Positions 32,872-46,060 are shown, counted from the first letter of the stretch. The stretch is 64,000 bases of DNA from Achatina immaculata (GCA_009760885.1 CM019696.1:43074221-43138220); one strand, 5' to 3'. A program made the numbers and translations. The notes: a model not told the origin generated them from the sequence alone.

Positions 32872-35139
32872 TAGTTAGGCACGACAACCTGATGCAAGTA
32901 GTTATGTATGATAACCTGATGGAACTAGTTAGGCAGAGTAATCTGATGCAACTAGTTAGGCACGACAACCTGATGCAAGTAGTTAGGTGCGATAACCAGA
33001 CACAAATAGTTAGGTGCGATAACCAGACACAAATAGTTAGGTGCGATAACCAGACACAAGTAGTTAGGTGCGATAACCAGACACAAGTAGTTAGGTGCGA
33101 TAACCAGACACAAGTAGTTAGTGCGATAACCAGACACAAGTAGTTAGTGCGATAACCAGACACAAGTAGTTAGGTGCGATAACCAGACACAGGCAGTTAG
33201 ATGCGATAACCAGACACAAGTAGTTAGTGCGATAACCAGACACAAGTAGTTAGGTGCGATAACCAGACACAGGCAGTTAGATGCGATAACCAGACACAAG
33301 TAGTTAGGTGTGATAACCAGACACAAGTAGTTAGTGCGATAACCAGACACAAGTAGTTAGGTGCGATAACCAGACACAAGTAGTTAGTGCGATAACCAGA
33401 CACAAGTAGGTAGTGCGATAACCAGACACAAGTAGTTAGTGCGATAACCAGACACAAGTAGTTAGTGCGATAACCAGACACAAGTAGTTAGGTGCGATAA
33501 CCAGACACAAGTAGTTAGGTGCGATAACCAGACACAAGTAGTTAGTGCGATAACCAGACACAGGCAGTTAGATGAGATAACCAGACACAGGCAGTTAGGT
33601 GCGATAACCAGACACAAGTAGTTAGGTGCGATAACCAGACACAAGTAGTTAGGTGCGATAACCAGACACAAGTAGTTAGGTGCGATAACCAGACACAAGT
33701 AGTTAGGTGCGATAACCAGACACAGGCAGTTAGATGCGATAACCAGACACAAGTAGTTAGGTGCGATAACCAGACACAAGTAGTTAGGTGCGATAACCAG
33801 ACACAAGTAGTTAGTGCGATAACCAGACACAAGTAGTTAGTGCGATAACCAGACACAGGCAGTTAGATGCGATAACCAGACACAGGCAGTTAGATGCGAT
33901 AACCAGACACAAGTAGTTAGTGCGATAACCAGACACAAGTAGTTAGTGCGATAACCAGACACAAGTAGTTAGTGCGATAACCAGACACAAGCAGTTAGGT
34001 GCGATAACCAGACACAGGCAGTTAGGTGCGATAACCAGACACAGGCAGTTAGGTGCGATAACCAGACACAGGCAGTTCAGAGCTATAACCTGATGCAAGT
34101 GGTCAGGAGCGATATTATAATGCAAGAAGTTATGAGCGAAAACCTGATGGAAGCAGATAAGCACGACGATCTGATGCAGACAGTTAGGTACGATAATCTG
34201 ATGCAAGCATTTATAAGAGATAAACTGATGCAAGTACTCACGTGCGTTGCCTTAATGCAAGCAGTTAGGTACGATAACCTGATACACCTAGTTAAGTAGG
34301 ATAACTTAATGCAAGTAGTTAAATAGGATAACTTAATGCAACTAGTTAAGTACGATAACTTGATGCAACTAGTTAAGTATGATAACTTAATGCAACTAGT
34401 TACGTAGGATAACTTAATGCAACTAGTTAAGTAGGATAACTTAATGCAACTAGTTAAGTAGGATAATTTAATGCAACTAGTTAAGTAGGATAATTTAATG
34501 CAACTGGTTAAGTAGGATAATTTAATGCAACTAGTTAAGTAGGATAATTTAATGCAGCTAGTTAAGTAGGATAATTTAATGCAACTAGTTAAGTGGGATA
34601 ATTTAATGCAACTAGTTAAGTAGGATAATTTAATGCAACTAGTTAAGTAGGATAATTTAATGCAACTAGTTAAGTAGGATAATTTAATGCAACTAGTTAA
34701 GTAGGATAATTTAATGCAACTAGTTAAGTAGGATAACTTAATGCAACTAGTTAAGTAGGATAACTTGATGCAACTAGTTAAGTAGGATAACTTAATGCAA
34801 CTAGTTAAGTAGGATAACTTGATGCAACTAGTTAGGTACCAGACCCTGAATCAACTAGTTACGTAGGATAACTTGATGCAACTAGTTAAGTACGATAACC
34901 TGATGCAACTGATTAAGTACGATAACCTGATGCAACTAGTTAAGTACGATAACCTGATGCAATTGATTAAGTACGATAACCTGATGCAACTAATTAAGTA
35001 CGATAACTTGATGCAACTGATTAAGTACGATAACTTGATGCAACTAGTTAAGTACGATAACTTGATGCAACTAGTTAAGTACGATAACCTGATGCAACTA
35101 GTTAAGTACGATAACTTGATGCAACTAGTTAAGTACGAT

Positions 35140-36345
35140 AATTTGAGTCACCTAGTTAGGTAGGATAACTTGATGCAACTAGTTAAATACGATAACTTGA
35201 GTCACCTGGTTAGGTAGGATAACTTGATGCAAGTAGTTAAGTACGATAACTTGAGTCACCTAGTTAGGTAGGATAACTTGATGCAACTAGTTAAGTACGA
35301 TAACTTGAGTCACCTAGTTAGGTAGGATAACTTGATGCAACTAGTTAAGTACGATAACCTGATGCAACTAGTTAAGTACGATAACTTGAGTCACCTAGTT
35401 AGGTAGGATAACTTGATGCAACTAGTTAAGTACGATAACTTGAGTCACCTGGTTAGGTAGGATAACTTGATGCAACTAGTTAAGTACGATAACTTGAGTC
35501 ACCTAGTTAGGTAGGATAACTTGATGCAACTAGTTAAGTACGATAACTTGAGTCACCTAGTTAGGTAGGATAACTTGATGCAATTAGTTAAGTACGATAA
35601 CCTGATGCAACTAGTTAAGTACGATAACTTGAGTCACCTAGTTAGGTAGGATAACTTGATGCAACTAGTTAAGTACGATAACCTGATGCAACTAGTTAAG
35701 TACGATAACTTGAGTCACCTAGTTAGGTAGGATAACTTGATGCAACTAGTTAAGTACGATAACTTGATGCAACTAGTTAAGTACGATAACTTGATGCAAC
35801 TAGTTAAGTACGATAACTTGATGCAACTAATTAAGTACGATAACTTGATGCAACTAGTTAAGTACGATAACTTGATGGAACTAATTAAGTACGATAACTT
35901 GATGCAACTAGTTAAGTACGATAACTTGATGCAACTAGTTAGGTAGGATAACTTGATGCAACTAGTTAAGTACGATAACGTGATGCAACTAGTTAAGTAC
36001 GATAACTTGAGTTACCTAGTTAGGTAGGATAACTTGATGCAACTAGTTAAGTACGATAACTTGAGTCACCTAGTTAGGTAGGATAACTTGATGCAACTAG
36101 TTAAGTACGATAACTTGAGTCACCTAGTTAAGTAGGATAACTTGATGCAACTAGTTAAGTACGATAACTTGATGCAACTAGTTAAGTACGATAACTTGAT
36201 GCAACTAGTTAAGTACGATAACTTGATGCAATTAATTAAGTACGATAACTTGAGTCACCTAGTTATGTAGGATAACTTGATGCAACTATTTAAGTACGAT
36301 AACTTGAGTCACCTAGTTAGGTAGGATAACTTGATGCAACTAGTT
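35140..36345. repeat. 54-bp higher-order block within the 27-bp satellite
   Basis: Two monomer types, one with gataacttgagtcacctagt then taggtag, the other with gataacttgatgcaactagt then taagtac, alternate over much of this block, giving a 54-bp repeat. It is interrupted by runs of the second type (e.g. 35740-35940). Confidence 0.88.
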
Positions 36346-36650
36346 TAGTATGATAACCTGATGCAACCAGTTAAGTACAATAAACTGATACATCTAATTA
36401 GGTACGAGAACATGATTCAACGAGTTAGGTAAGATAACCTGATGCAACTAAATATTTACCTGATGGAACCAGTTATGTACGTTATTCTGATGTAACTAGT
36501 TTTGCACGATAACTTGATGCAACCAGTTAGGTACGATAACTTTCTGCAAGCAGTTAGGTATGATAACCTGATGCAAGCATTTAGGCATGATAACCTGATG
36601 CAAGGAGTTAGGTAGGATAAACTGTTCCCACCAGTTAGGTACTATAAGCA

Positions 36651-38208
36651 GATGAAAGCATTTAGTTCAGATAACTAGATACGAGGAGGTTGGTGCGATA
36701 AACTGTTATTAACAGTTACGTGCGATAACCTGATGAAAGCAGTTAGGTACGATAACCTGATGCAAGCAGTTAATTGCGATAACGCGATCAAAATAGGCCG
36801 GATAATCTGATGTAATTAGTAATGTATCATAACGTGTTGCAACTTGTAATGTGCAGTAAAATGATGCAACCAGTTAGGTACGGAAACCTGATTCATCTAG
36901 TTATATACGATAATCTGATGTAACTAATAAGGTACAATATCCTGATGCAACCAGTTAGGTAAGATTACCAAATACAACCAGTTAGGTACGGTAACCTGAT
37001 TCAACCAGTTAGGCATGTTAACCTGGTGCACCTCGGTAGATGCGATGACCTGATGCAGCTAATTAGGTGCGAAAACCTACTGCAACCAGTCAGGTTTCTT
37101 AACCGGGTGCAACTAATTAAGCACAATAAACTGATGCAAGCAGTTAGGTACTTTAAACTGATGTAACTAGTTAGGTAATATAACATGATGCAAGCAGTTA
37201 GGTATGACGAACAGATACAATCAGTTAGGTACGATAACGTGATGCACCTAATTAAGTAAGTTAACCTGATGCAAGTAGACAGGTGCGATAAGATGATGCA
37301 AGCAGTTAGGGACGATGATAATGTAAAAGCTGATAGAGAAGAGAAATATCAGCAGTGAGCTCATAGAAAACACCTAATGCAAGCAGTTATGTAAGATAAA
37401 ATGATGCAATCAGTTATGTGCTATAACCTGATGAAAGCATTTAGTTCAGATAACTAGATACGAGGAGGTTGGTGCGATAAACTGTTATTAACAGTTACGT
37501 GCGATAACCTGATGAAAGCAGTTAGGTACGATAACCTGATGCAAGCAGTTAATTGCGATAACGCGATCAAAATAGGCCGGATAATCTGATGTAATTAGTA
37601 ATGTATCATAACGTGTTGCAACTTGTAATGTGCAGTAAAATGATGCAACCAGTTAGGTACGGAAACCTGATTCATCTAGTTATATACGATAATCTGATGT
37701 AACTAATAAGGTACAATATCCTGATGCAACCAGTTAGGTAAGATTACCAAATACAACCAGTTAGGTACGGTAACCTGATTCAACCAGTTAGGCATGTTAA
37801 CCTGGTGCACCTCGGTAGATGCGATGACCTGATGCAGCTAATTAGGTGCGAAAACCTACTGCAACCAGTCAGGTTTCTTAACCGGGTGCAACTAATTAAG
37901 CACAATAAACTGATGCAAGCAGTTAGGTACTTTAAACTGATGTAACTAGTTAGGTAATATAACATGATGCAAGCAGTTAGGTATGACGAACAGATACAAT
38001 CAGTTAGGTACGATAACGTGATGCACCTAATTAAGTAAGTTAACCTGATGCAAGTAGACAGGTGCGATAAGATGATGCAAGCAGTTAGGGACGATGATAA
38101 TGTAAAAGCTGATAGAGAAGAGAAATATCAGCAGTGAGCTCATAGAAAACACCTAATGCAAGCAGTTATGTAAGATAAAATGATGCAATCAGTTATGTGC
38201 TATAACCT
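36651..38208. repeat. 779-bp tandem duplication in the satellite
   Basis: Copy 1 is 36651-37429, copy 2 is 37430-38208. They look identical, including a 60-bp stretch that does not fit the satellite (gctgatagagaagagaaata). Breakpoints fall at a satellite motif, tataacctgatg. Confidence 0.92.
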
Positions 38209-39749
38209 GATGCAAGAAAACATTAACGATAACCTAAGGCAAGCATCTAGGTGCGATAACCTGATGCAACCAGTTAGATATGATAACCTTATTCAAGCAG
38301 TTAAGTATGACAACGTGATGCTAACAGATCCTTATGGCAGCCTGACACAAGCAGTTAGGCACAATAACCTGATGCAAGTAGTTAGGTGTGACAAACTGAT
38401 GCAAGAATTTACCTGCTATAACCTGAATCAACTAGTTGGGCACGATAACATGATGCAAGTATTTATGTGCGATAACCTGGCGCAGGCAGTTAGGAGCGAT
38501 AAACTGATGCAAGTGGTAAGTAGCGATAACATGATGCAAACAGTTATGAGCGATAACCTGATGCAAGCAGTTAGGTGTGATAATCTGATTCAGTCAGTTA
38601 GATACTATAATATGATGCAAGCCGTTATGTCAAGTAACCTGATGCAAGCAGTCACGCTCGTTATCCTGATGCAACCAGTTAGGTACGATAACAATATGCA
38701 AGCAGTTATGTATGATAACCTGATGCAACCAGTCAGTTACGTTAACCTGATGCAACCAGTTAGATATGATAATCTAATGCACCTCGGTAGATGCGATGAC
38801 CTGATGCAGCTAATTAGGTGCGAAAACCTACTGCAACCAGTCAGGTTTCTTAACCGGGTGCAACTAATTAAGCACAATAAACTGATGCAAGCAGTTAGGT
38901 ACTTTAAACTGATGTAACTAGTTAGGTAATATAACATGATGCAAGCAGTTAGGTATGACGAACAGATACAATCAGTTAGGTACGATAACGTGATGCACCT
39001 AATTAAGTAAGTTAACCTGATGCAAGTAGACAGGTGCGATAAGATGATGCAAGCAGTTAGGGACGATGATAATGTAAAAGCTGATAGAGAAGAGAAATAT
39101 CAGCAGTGAGCTCATAGAAAACACCTAATGCAAGCAGTTATGTAAGATAAAATGATGCAATCAGTTATGTGCTATAACCTGATGCAAGAAAACATTAACG
39201 ATAACCTAAGGCAAGCATCTAGGTGCGATAACCTGATGCAACCAGTTAGATATGATAACCTTATTCAAGCAGTTAAGTATGACAACGTGATGCTAACAGA
39301 TCCTTATGGCAGCCTGACACAAGCAGTTAGGCACAATAACCTGATGCAAGTAGTTAGGTGTGACAAACTGATGCAAGAATTTACCTGCTATAACCTGAAT
39401 CAACTAGTTGGGCACGATAACATGATGCAAGTATTTATGTGCGATAACCTGGCGCAGGCAGTTAGGAGCGATAAACTGATGCAAGTGGTAAGTAGCGATA
39501 ACATGATGCAAACAGTTATGAGCGATAACCTGATGCAAGCAGTTAGGTGTGATAATCTGATTCAGTCAGTTAGATACTATAATATGATGCAAGCCGTTAT
39601 GTCAAGTAACCTGATGCAAGCAGTCACGCTCGTTATCCTGATGCAACCAGTTAGGTACGATAACAATATGCAAGCAGTTATGTATGATAACCTGATGCAA
39701 CCAGTCAGTTACGTTAACCTGATGCAACCAGTTAGATATGATAATCTAA
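37806..39749. repeat. 972-bp tandem duplication overlapping the 779-bp one
   Basis: Copy 1 is 37806-38777, copy 2 is 38778-39749, apparently identical. Copy 1 contains the right half of the 779-bp unit, so the 972-bp event followed it. The breakpoints share tgca. Confidence 0.92.
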
Positions 39750-39955
39750 TGCAAGCGGTTAGGTGCGATAACCTGATGGAAGGAGTTAAGTGCGATAACT
39801 TGATACAAACAGTTACGTACGATAATCTCATGCAAGTAGTTAAGTACAATAAACTGATACAACCAGTTAGGTATGATAAACTGATGAAAGTAGATGGGTA
39901 CGATAAACTGATGCAACCAGTTAAATGCGATAACCTGATAGAACTAGTTATGTAA
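38180..39955 (+). other. Long repeat-encoded open frames in the satellite
   Basis: Frames of 245 codons (38180-38917) and 267 codons (39152-39955) consist of imperfect 9-residue repeats of the NLMQAVRYD type. Their length follows from the 27-bp unit being divisible by three and lacking stops in this frame, whereas elsewhere in the array taggtag/taagtag variants introduce a stop each unit. They are duplicates of each other up to the 972-bp breakpoint. No signal peptide or known domain. I treat them as non-coding unless transcripts show otherwise. Confidence 0.6.
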
Positions 39956-40925
39956 GGTAACCTGATAGAACTAGTTATGTAAGGTAACCTGATAGAACTA
40001 GTTATGTAACGTAACCTGATGCAACTAGTTAGGTACGATAACCTGATGCAACTAGTTAGGTACTATAACCTGATGCAACTAGTTAGGCACTATGACCTGA
40101 ATCAACTAGTTAGGCATGATAACCTAAATCAACTAGTTAGGCACGATAATCTGAATCAACTAGTTAGGCACGATAACCTGAATCAACTAGTTAGGCACGA
40201 TAACCTGAATCAACTAGTTAGGCACGATAACCTGAATCAACTAGTTGAGCACTATAACCTGATGCAACAAGCTGTTCACGACTACCTGGTGCAAGTAATT
40301 AGGTGCAATAACCTGATGCAAGCAGTTAATTCCGATAACCTGACGCAAGAAGTTAGGAGCATTAACCTGATGCAAGTTGTAAGGAGCGATAAAAGGATGC
40401 AAGCTGGTGTGAGCAAGAAGTTAGGCACGGTATTCTGATGCAAGCAGTTAGGTATGATAACCCGATGCAAGAAATTGTGTATCATAACCTGATGCAATCA
40501 GTTAGATGCGATAACCTGGTGCAAGCAGTTACACGCGATAACTTGACGCAAGCAGTTAGCCACATGCTAAGATAATACAAACAGTCAGTCACACGCTCAC
40601 ATGATACAAATGGTCAGCCACACGCTAACATGATACAAATGGTCAGCCACACGCTAACATGATACAACTGGTCAGCCACATGCTAACATGATACAAATGG
40701 TCAGCTGCACGCTAACATGATACAAATGCTCAGCCGCGCGCTAACGTGATACAAATGGTCAGCCACACGCTAACATGATACAAACGGTCAGCCACGCTTG
40801 CTGCCCATTATCTCACGTAGTCACAGTACCACTCTTCACACCTTCCACCCACCCACCCCTCAAGATTGTGTGTTTATATTTTCTGTCTGTTTCATGACAC
40901 GCCTTCTTATTTCTCCTTACCTGTG

Positions 40926-41783
40926 TAGACTTTTCTATTTGTGATGTGGTATTAGTTTCTTCAAGGTGTGTAGACTTTTCTATTTGTGATGTGGTATTAG
41001 TTTCTTCAAGGTGTGTAGACTTTTCTATTTGTGATGTGGTATTAGTTTCTTCAAGGTGTGTAGACTTTTCTATTTGTGATGTGGTATTAGTTTCTTCAAG
41101 GTGTGTAGACTTTTCTATTTGTGATGTGGTATTAGTTTCTTCAAGGTGTGTAGACTTTTCTATTTGTGATGTGGTATTAGTTTCTTCAAGGTGTGTAGAC
41201 TTTTCTATTTGTGATGTGGTATTAGTTTCTTCAAGGTGTGTAGACTTTTCTATTTGTGATGTGGTATTAGTTTCTTCAAGGTGTAGACTTTTCTATTTGT
41301 GATGTGGTATTAGTTTCTTCAAGGTGTGTAGACTTTTCTATTTGTGATGTGGTATTAGTTTCTTCAAGGTGTGTAGACTTTTCTATTTGTGATGTGGTAT
41401 TAGTTTCTTCAAGGTGTGTAGACTTTTCTATTTGTGATGTGGTATTAGTTTCTTCAAGGTGTGTAGACTTTTCTATTTGTGATGTGGTATTAGTTTCTTC
41501 AAGGTGTGTAGACTTTTCTATTTGTGATGTGGTATTAGTTTCTTCAAGGTGTGTAGACTTTTCTATTTGTGATGTGGTATTAGTTTCTTCAAGGTGTGTA
41601 GACTTTTCTATTTGTGATGTGGTATTAGTTTCTTCAAGGTGTGTAGACTTTTCTATTTGTGATGTGGTATTAGTTTCTTCAAGGTGTGTAGACTTTTCTA
41701 TTTGTGATGTGGTATTAGTTTCTTCAAGGTGTGTAGACTTTTCTATTTGTGATGTGGTATTAGTTTCTTCAAGGTGTGTATAC
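40926..41783. repeat. 45-bp minisatellite, highly homogeneous
   Basis: About 19 copies of a 45-bp unit with gtagacttttctatttgtga and tattagtttcttcaagg. Copies appear identical apart from a 2-bp loss at about 41281. Frames of 15-residue repeats are open on both strands for this reason only. One isolated unit reappears at 43855-43899 through the neighbouring duplication. Confidence 0.96.
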
Positions 41784-42174
41784 ACTTTTTACTTGTCTGT
41801 GAAGGTGATGGTTGAACTGAGGTGATCCTGTCAGAGAGGTGATAATTCTTTTGTGATAGTGATGATTGAACTGTGGTGATTGTGTCAGAGAGGTGATACC
41901 TGAAATAATGTTGTGGTAGCGCAGTCTGACTAGTCGAGGGGTGGTGGAGCTGGAGTTGGCTTTTTTGCCCGTGTTAAAGGATTCTGTTTCTAACACCCGC
42001 TTACGCAGTGAGGAAAGCCACTGTACGCACTCCCTATCCGACTCTTTTAATAATTTCTTAGTTGCACAAACAGTTTCAAAAATCGCCTTGTTCATGTTTA
42101 CAAAACTATATAACAACACGGATCAATACAAGGCCATTTATATGCAGAAAGTATTTCTTGTAAACTAACATAGG
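41784..42174. other. Single-copy segment, no gene assigned
   Basis: The left part (41790-41900) has loose repeats of gaggtgatcctgtcagagag. A 116-codon minus-strand frame from 42119 (same at 44241) has fairly protein-like composition near RECVQWLSSLRKRVLETES, but I recognise no family and there is no splice or promoter support. Duplicated at 43900-44296. Confidence 0.4.
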
Positions 42175-42880
42175 ACTACACGCATCAGTAATCTACACAA
42201 GCATACATAAACATACATACACATAGGCACATACAAGTACATACACAAGCATACACACGGTGGTACCCACGTGTACAAAAACATACACCCAAGCACTCAC
42301 ATGTACACAGAAGCACTGACGTGTACGAACATGCACACAGATTTACTCACGCGTACTCACACAAACGCACACACAGACACACACACAATTTCACCCACAT
42401 GTGCACAATTAACACACAGAACCACACCCATGTATGAGAACAAGCAAACACACAGAGACACATCACATTTATACATACAAACACACAGACTCACTCACTT
42501 GTACACACAAACATACATACACATAGACACCACATGTACACAAACATACACACATAAACATAGACACCCACGTGTACACAAACATACACAAACACCCGCA
42601 CATCGACACACACATACATTCACCACGTGTACACAAATATACACACAGACATTCCACATAGATTTACTCCCGTGTACACATGCACACAGAGGCACCCAAG
42701 TGTACACTCACATATACACATAGGCATATCTAAGTATAAACACATATACAAATAGACATGCCCAGATGTACACACACATATACACATATACATGCCCAGA
42801 TGTACAACCACATATACACAAAGACATACCCAGATGTACACACACACATACACATAGACATTCCCAGATATACACAAAGG
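42175..42880. repeat. ACAC/ATACAC-rich low-complexity region (also 44297-45001)
   Basis: Irregular CA-rich sequence with recurring acgtgtacacaaacatacac and cccagatgtacacacac strings. Open frames of Thr/His or Val/Cys on either strand are composition artefacts. Confidence 0.9.
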
Positions 42881-43532
42881 TAGTAACATATTTTCTGGAC
42901 TCTCTTCTATCTCAGTAACGATCTCTTTTCTCCTGGAAAGTTCTCTTAAGAAAAACAAATCTTCTCTGCACAGAAATAAACTCAGAATGTGGCCAGAATT
43001 TGCCGTCTTAGTCCAAACTGGGATCAATATTTAATTTTGTGCTAAATATTTGTTTTCTGTACAAGATGGACGCAGTTGATGAGTAGAGAAACATAGAGCC
43101 AGGCACAACATTTTCTCAGACCACAAACTGTCCCTCAAATGACTCTCAAACGTTTATGACGACCGTCCACTCCAAAATAATCTTTATCTCGACCAAAACA
43201 TCCCGGCTTGTTGACCTCATGTTCTGGTGAACATTATTGAACCTCCTGTTGTTTGCTAATTTATGAATGATGTTCATCTTGACTAAAACTAATTTGGAGA
43301 CTTTGCAGGCTTACTGTGATTTTTTTTTTTTTTTGCTTTCTGAAAAGTTTCTGTGTAGAAAAAAGATCTAACAAGAAATTGTAAGAAGTTTACGATGAGA
43401 CAAAAGATCCGACATGTTGTACCCTTACGTAAAAAGTACGCCAGATGGAACACAAAGTGATATGGTTTGTAAAAACTGTGTCTTTGACACAGATATTTAA
43501 ATCCTAATTATTGATCACTATATCCATACTAC
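42881..43532. other. No gene seen; single-copy spacer (also 45002-45654)
   Basis: AT-rich unique sequence with a poly-T tract. No coding or element signal. Confidence 0.6.
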
Positions 43533-43832
43533 GAAGAACTTAATATTGAAGAAGGCTGGCTAGTAAAGAGGATTAAAGAGAGAAAACTTAAACATGGTGG
43601 ACCCATTAAACGTCATGATAACCTAGAGAAAACCGTCTTGGAAGGGTACATAATGGGAAAAAGAAAGAGAGGAAGACCAAGGCGAAGATAGCTGCAGGAC
43701 ATCGATGATGATCCGCAAATAGATGCATCATCAGCAGGCCATCTTGCTTACAACCGAGAGGCCTACAGGAGTGCTGTTAGGGAGGCAAAGTTCCGCAAGT
43801 GACAGGCAAATGAATGAATGAGAGAATGAATT
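43533..43832 (+). mobile_element. RTE-like fragment, subfamily B, 3' end
   Basis: Same element region as 2876-3208, more decayed: stops interrupt the helical GGP-IKRHDN block, while KERGRPRRR, the Gln-Asp-Ile-Asp stretch, HLAYNREAYRSAVREAKFRK and the GAATGAATGA tail survive. It closes copy 1 of the 2.12-kb duplication. Confidence 0.85.
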
Positions 43833-45654
43833 ATTGATCACTTTAGGAAGGTGTGTAGACTTTTCTATTTGTGATGTGGTATTAGTTTCTTCAAGGTGTG
43901 TATACACTTTTTACTTGTCTGTGAAGGTGATGGTTGAACTGAGGTGATCCTGTCAGAGAGGTGATAATTCTTTTGTGATAGTGATGATTGAACTGTGGTG
44001 ATTGTGTCAGAGAGGTGATACCTGAAATAATGTTGTGGTAGCGCAGTCTGACTAGTCGAGGGGTGGTGGAGCTGGAGTTGGCTTTTTTGCCCGTGTTAAA
44101 GGATTCTGTTTCTAACACCCGCTTACGCAGTGAGGAAAGCCACTGTACGCACTCCCTATCCGACTCTTTTAATAATTTCTTAGTTGCACAAACAGTTTCA
44201 AAAATCGCCTTGTTCATGTTTACAAAACTATATAACAACACGGATCAATACAAGGCCATTTATATGCAGAAAGTATTTCTTGTAAACTAACATAGGACTA
44301 CACGCATCAGTAATCTACACAAGCATACATAAACATACATACACATAGGCACATACAAGTACATACACAAGCATACACACGGTGGTACCCACGTGTACAA
44401 AAACATACACCCAAGCACTCACATGTACACAGAAGCACTGACGTGTACGAACATGCACACAGATTTACTCACGCGTACTCACACAAACGCACACACAGAC
44501 ACACACACAATTTCACCCACATGTGCACAATTAACACACAGAACCACACCCATGTATGAGAACAAGCAAACACACAGAGACACATCACATTTATACATAC
44601 AAACACACAGACTCACTCACTTGTACACACAAACATACATACACATAGACACCACATGTACACAAACATACACACATAAACATAGACACCCACGTGTACA
44701 CAAACATACACAAACACCCGCACATCGACACACACATACATTCACCACGTGTACACAAATATACACACAGACATTCCACATAGATTTACTCCCGTGTACA
44801 CATGCACACAGAGGCACCCAAGTGTACACTCACATATACACATAGGCATATCTAAGTATAAACACATATACAAATAGACATGCCCAGATGTACACACACA
44901 TATACACATATACATGCCCAGATGTACAACCACATATACACAAAGACATACCCAGATGTACACACACACATACACATAGACATTCCCAGATATACACAAA
45001 GGTAGTAACATATTTTCTGGACTCTCTTCTATCTCAGTAACGATCTCTTTTCTCCTGGAAAGTTCTCTTAAGAAAAACAAATCTTCTCTGCACAGAAATA
45101 AACTCAGAATGTGGCCAGAATTTGCCGTCTTAGTCCAAACTGGGATCAATATTTAATTTTGTGCTAAATATTTGTTTTCTGTACAAGATGGACGCAGTTG
45201 ATGAGTAGAGAAACATAGAGCCAGGCACAACATTTTCTCAGACCACAAACTGTCCCTCAAATGACTCTCAAACGTTTATGACGACCGTCCACTCCAAAAT
45301 AATCTTTATCTCGACCAAAACATCCCGGCTTGTTGACCTCATGTTCTGGTGAACATTATTGAACCTCCTGTTGTTTGCTAATTTATGAATGATGTTCATC
45401 TTGACTAAAACTAATTTGGAGACTTTGCAGGCTTACTGTGATTTTTTTTTTTTTTGCTTTCTGAAAAGTTTCTGTGTAGAAAAAAGATCTAACAAGAAAT
45501 TGTAAGAAGTTTACGATGAGACAAAAGATCCGACATGTTGTACCCTTACGTAAAAAGTACGCCAGATGGAACACAAAGTGATATGGTTTGTAAAAACTGT
45601 GTCTTTGACACAGATATTTAAATCCTAATTATTGATCACTATATCCATACTACG

Positions 45655-45952
45655 AAGAACTTAATATTGAAGAAGGCTGGCTAGTAAAGAGGATTAAAGA
45701 GAGAAAACTTAAACATGGTGGACCCATTAAACGTCATGATAACCTAGAGAAAACCGTCTTGGAAGGGTACATAATGGGAAAAAGAAAGAGAGGAAGACCA
45801 AGGCGAAGATAGCTGCAGGACATCGATGATGATCCGCAAATAGATGCATCATCAGCAGGCCATCTTGCTTACAACCGAGAGGCCTACAGGAGTGCTGTTA
45901 GGGAGGCAAAGTTCCGCAAGTGACAGGCAAATGAATGAATGAGAGAATGAAT
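45655..45952 (+). mobile_element. RTE-like fragment, subfamily B (duplicated copy)
   Basis: Identical by eye to 43533-43832. It exists because of the 2.12-kb duplication and is not an independent insertion. Confidence 0.88.
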
Positions 45953-46011
45953 TATTGATCACTTTAGGAAGGTGTACAAAGAACATCTAAATATTTTTAC
46001 ATATAATATAC

Positions 46012-46060
46012 TTGTCAGTCAGTCAGTCGGTCACTTGCATGTCCCTTGCGCAACTTCTCT
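46012..46060 (-). mobile_element. RTE-B 3' terminal stub
   Basis: The sequence cggtcacttgcatgtccctt followed by gcgcaactt matches the complement of the RTE-B 3' end (compare cacttgcatgtccctcgcgg at 21556-21575). The GTCA repeat before it is a tail. Only about 45 bp of the element remains, and it passes directly into the 41-bp array. Confidence 0.65.

Larger units (their letters stand above)
32872..40810. repeat. 27-bp satellite, about 7.9 kb
   Basis: A continuous array with 27-bp spacing. The left block (about 32990-34080) has gataaccagacacaagtagt with 26-bp variants missing a G. The centre (34080-36400) has gataacttgatgcaactagt with aagtag, aagtac or ggtag. The right block (36400-40560) is diverse, with gataacctgatgcaagcagt. 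The last 240 bp (40560-40800) has ctaacatgatacaaatggtc, also at 27-bp spacing. Neighbouring blocks share the gataac core, so this is one family in several stages of divergence. It has no spacer/repeat alternation, so it is not CRISPR-like. Confidence 0.95.
41733..45975. repeat. 2.12-kb tandem duplication
   Basis: Copy 1 is 41733-43854, copy 2 is 43855-45975. The copies differ at least by one T in a poly-T tract (43320-43334 against 45442-45455). The left breakpoint is inside the 45-bp array, the right one just after an RTE-B fragment, with ggtgt shared at the junction. Confidence 0.94.

Noticed and set aside
32872..40810. CRISPR-like array
   Set aside because: Units follow each other head to tail without unique spacers, no cas genes exist, and the content is eukaryotic.
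41769..42119. Minus-strand 116-codon frame as a host gene exon (also 43891-44241)
   Set aside because: Part looks protein-like, but it includes array sequence at one end, has no recognisable domain and no splice signals I can defend. Kept only as a low-confidence note.
42175..42880. Thr/His-rich or Val/Cys-rich proteins
   Set aside because: CA-rich low-complexity sequence gives open frames on both strands. No other support.
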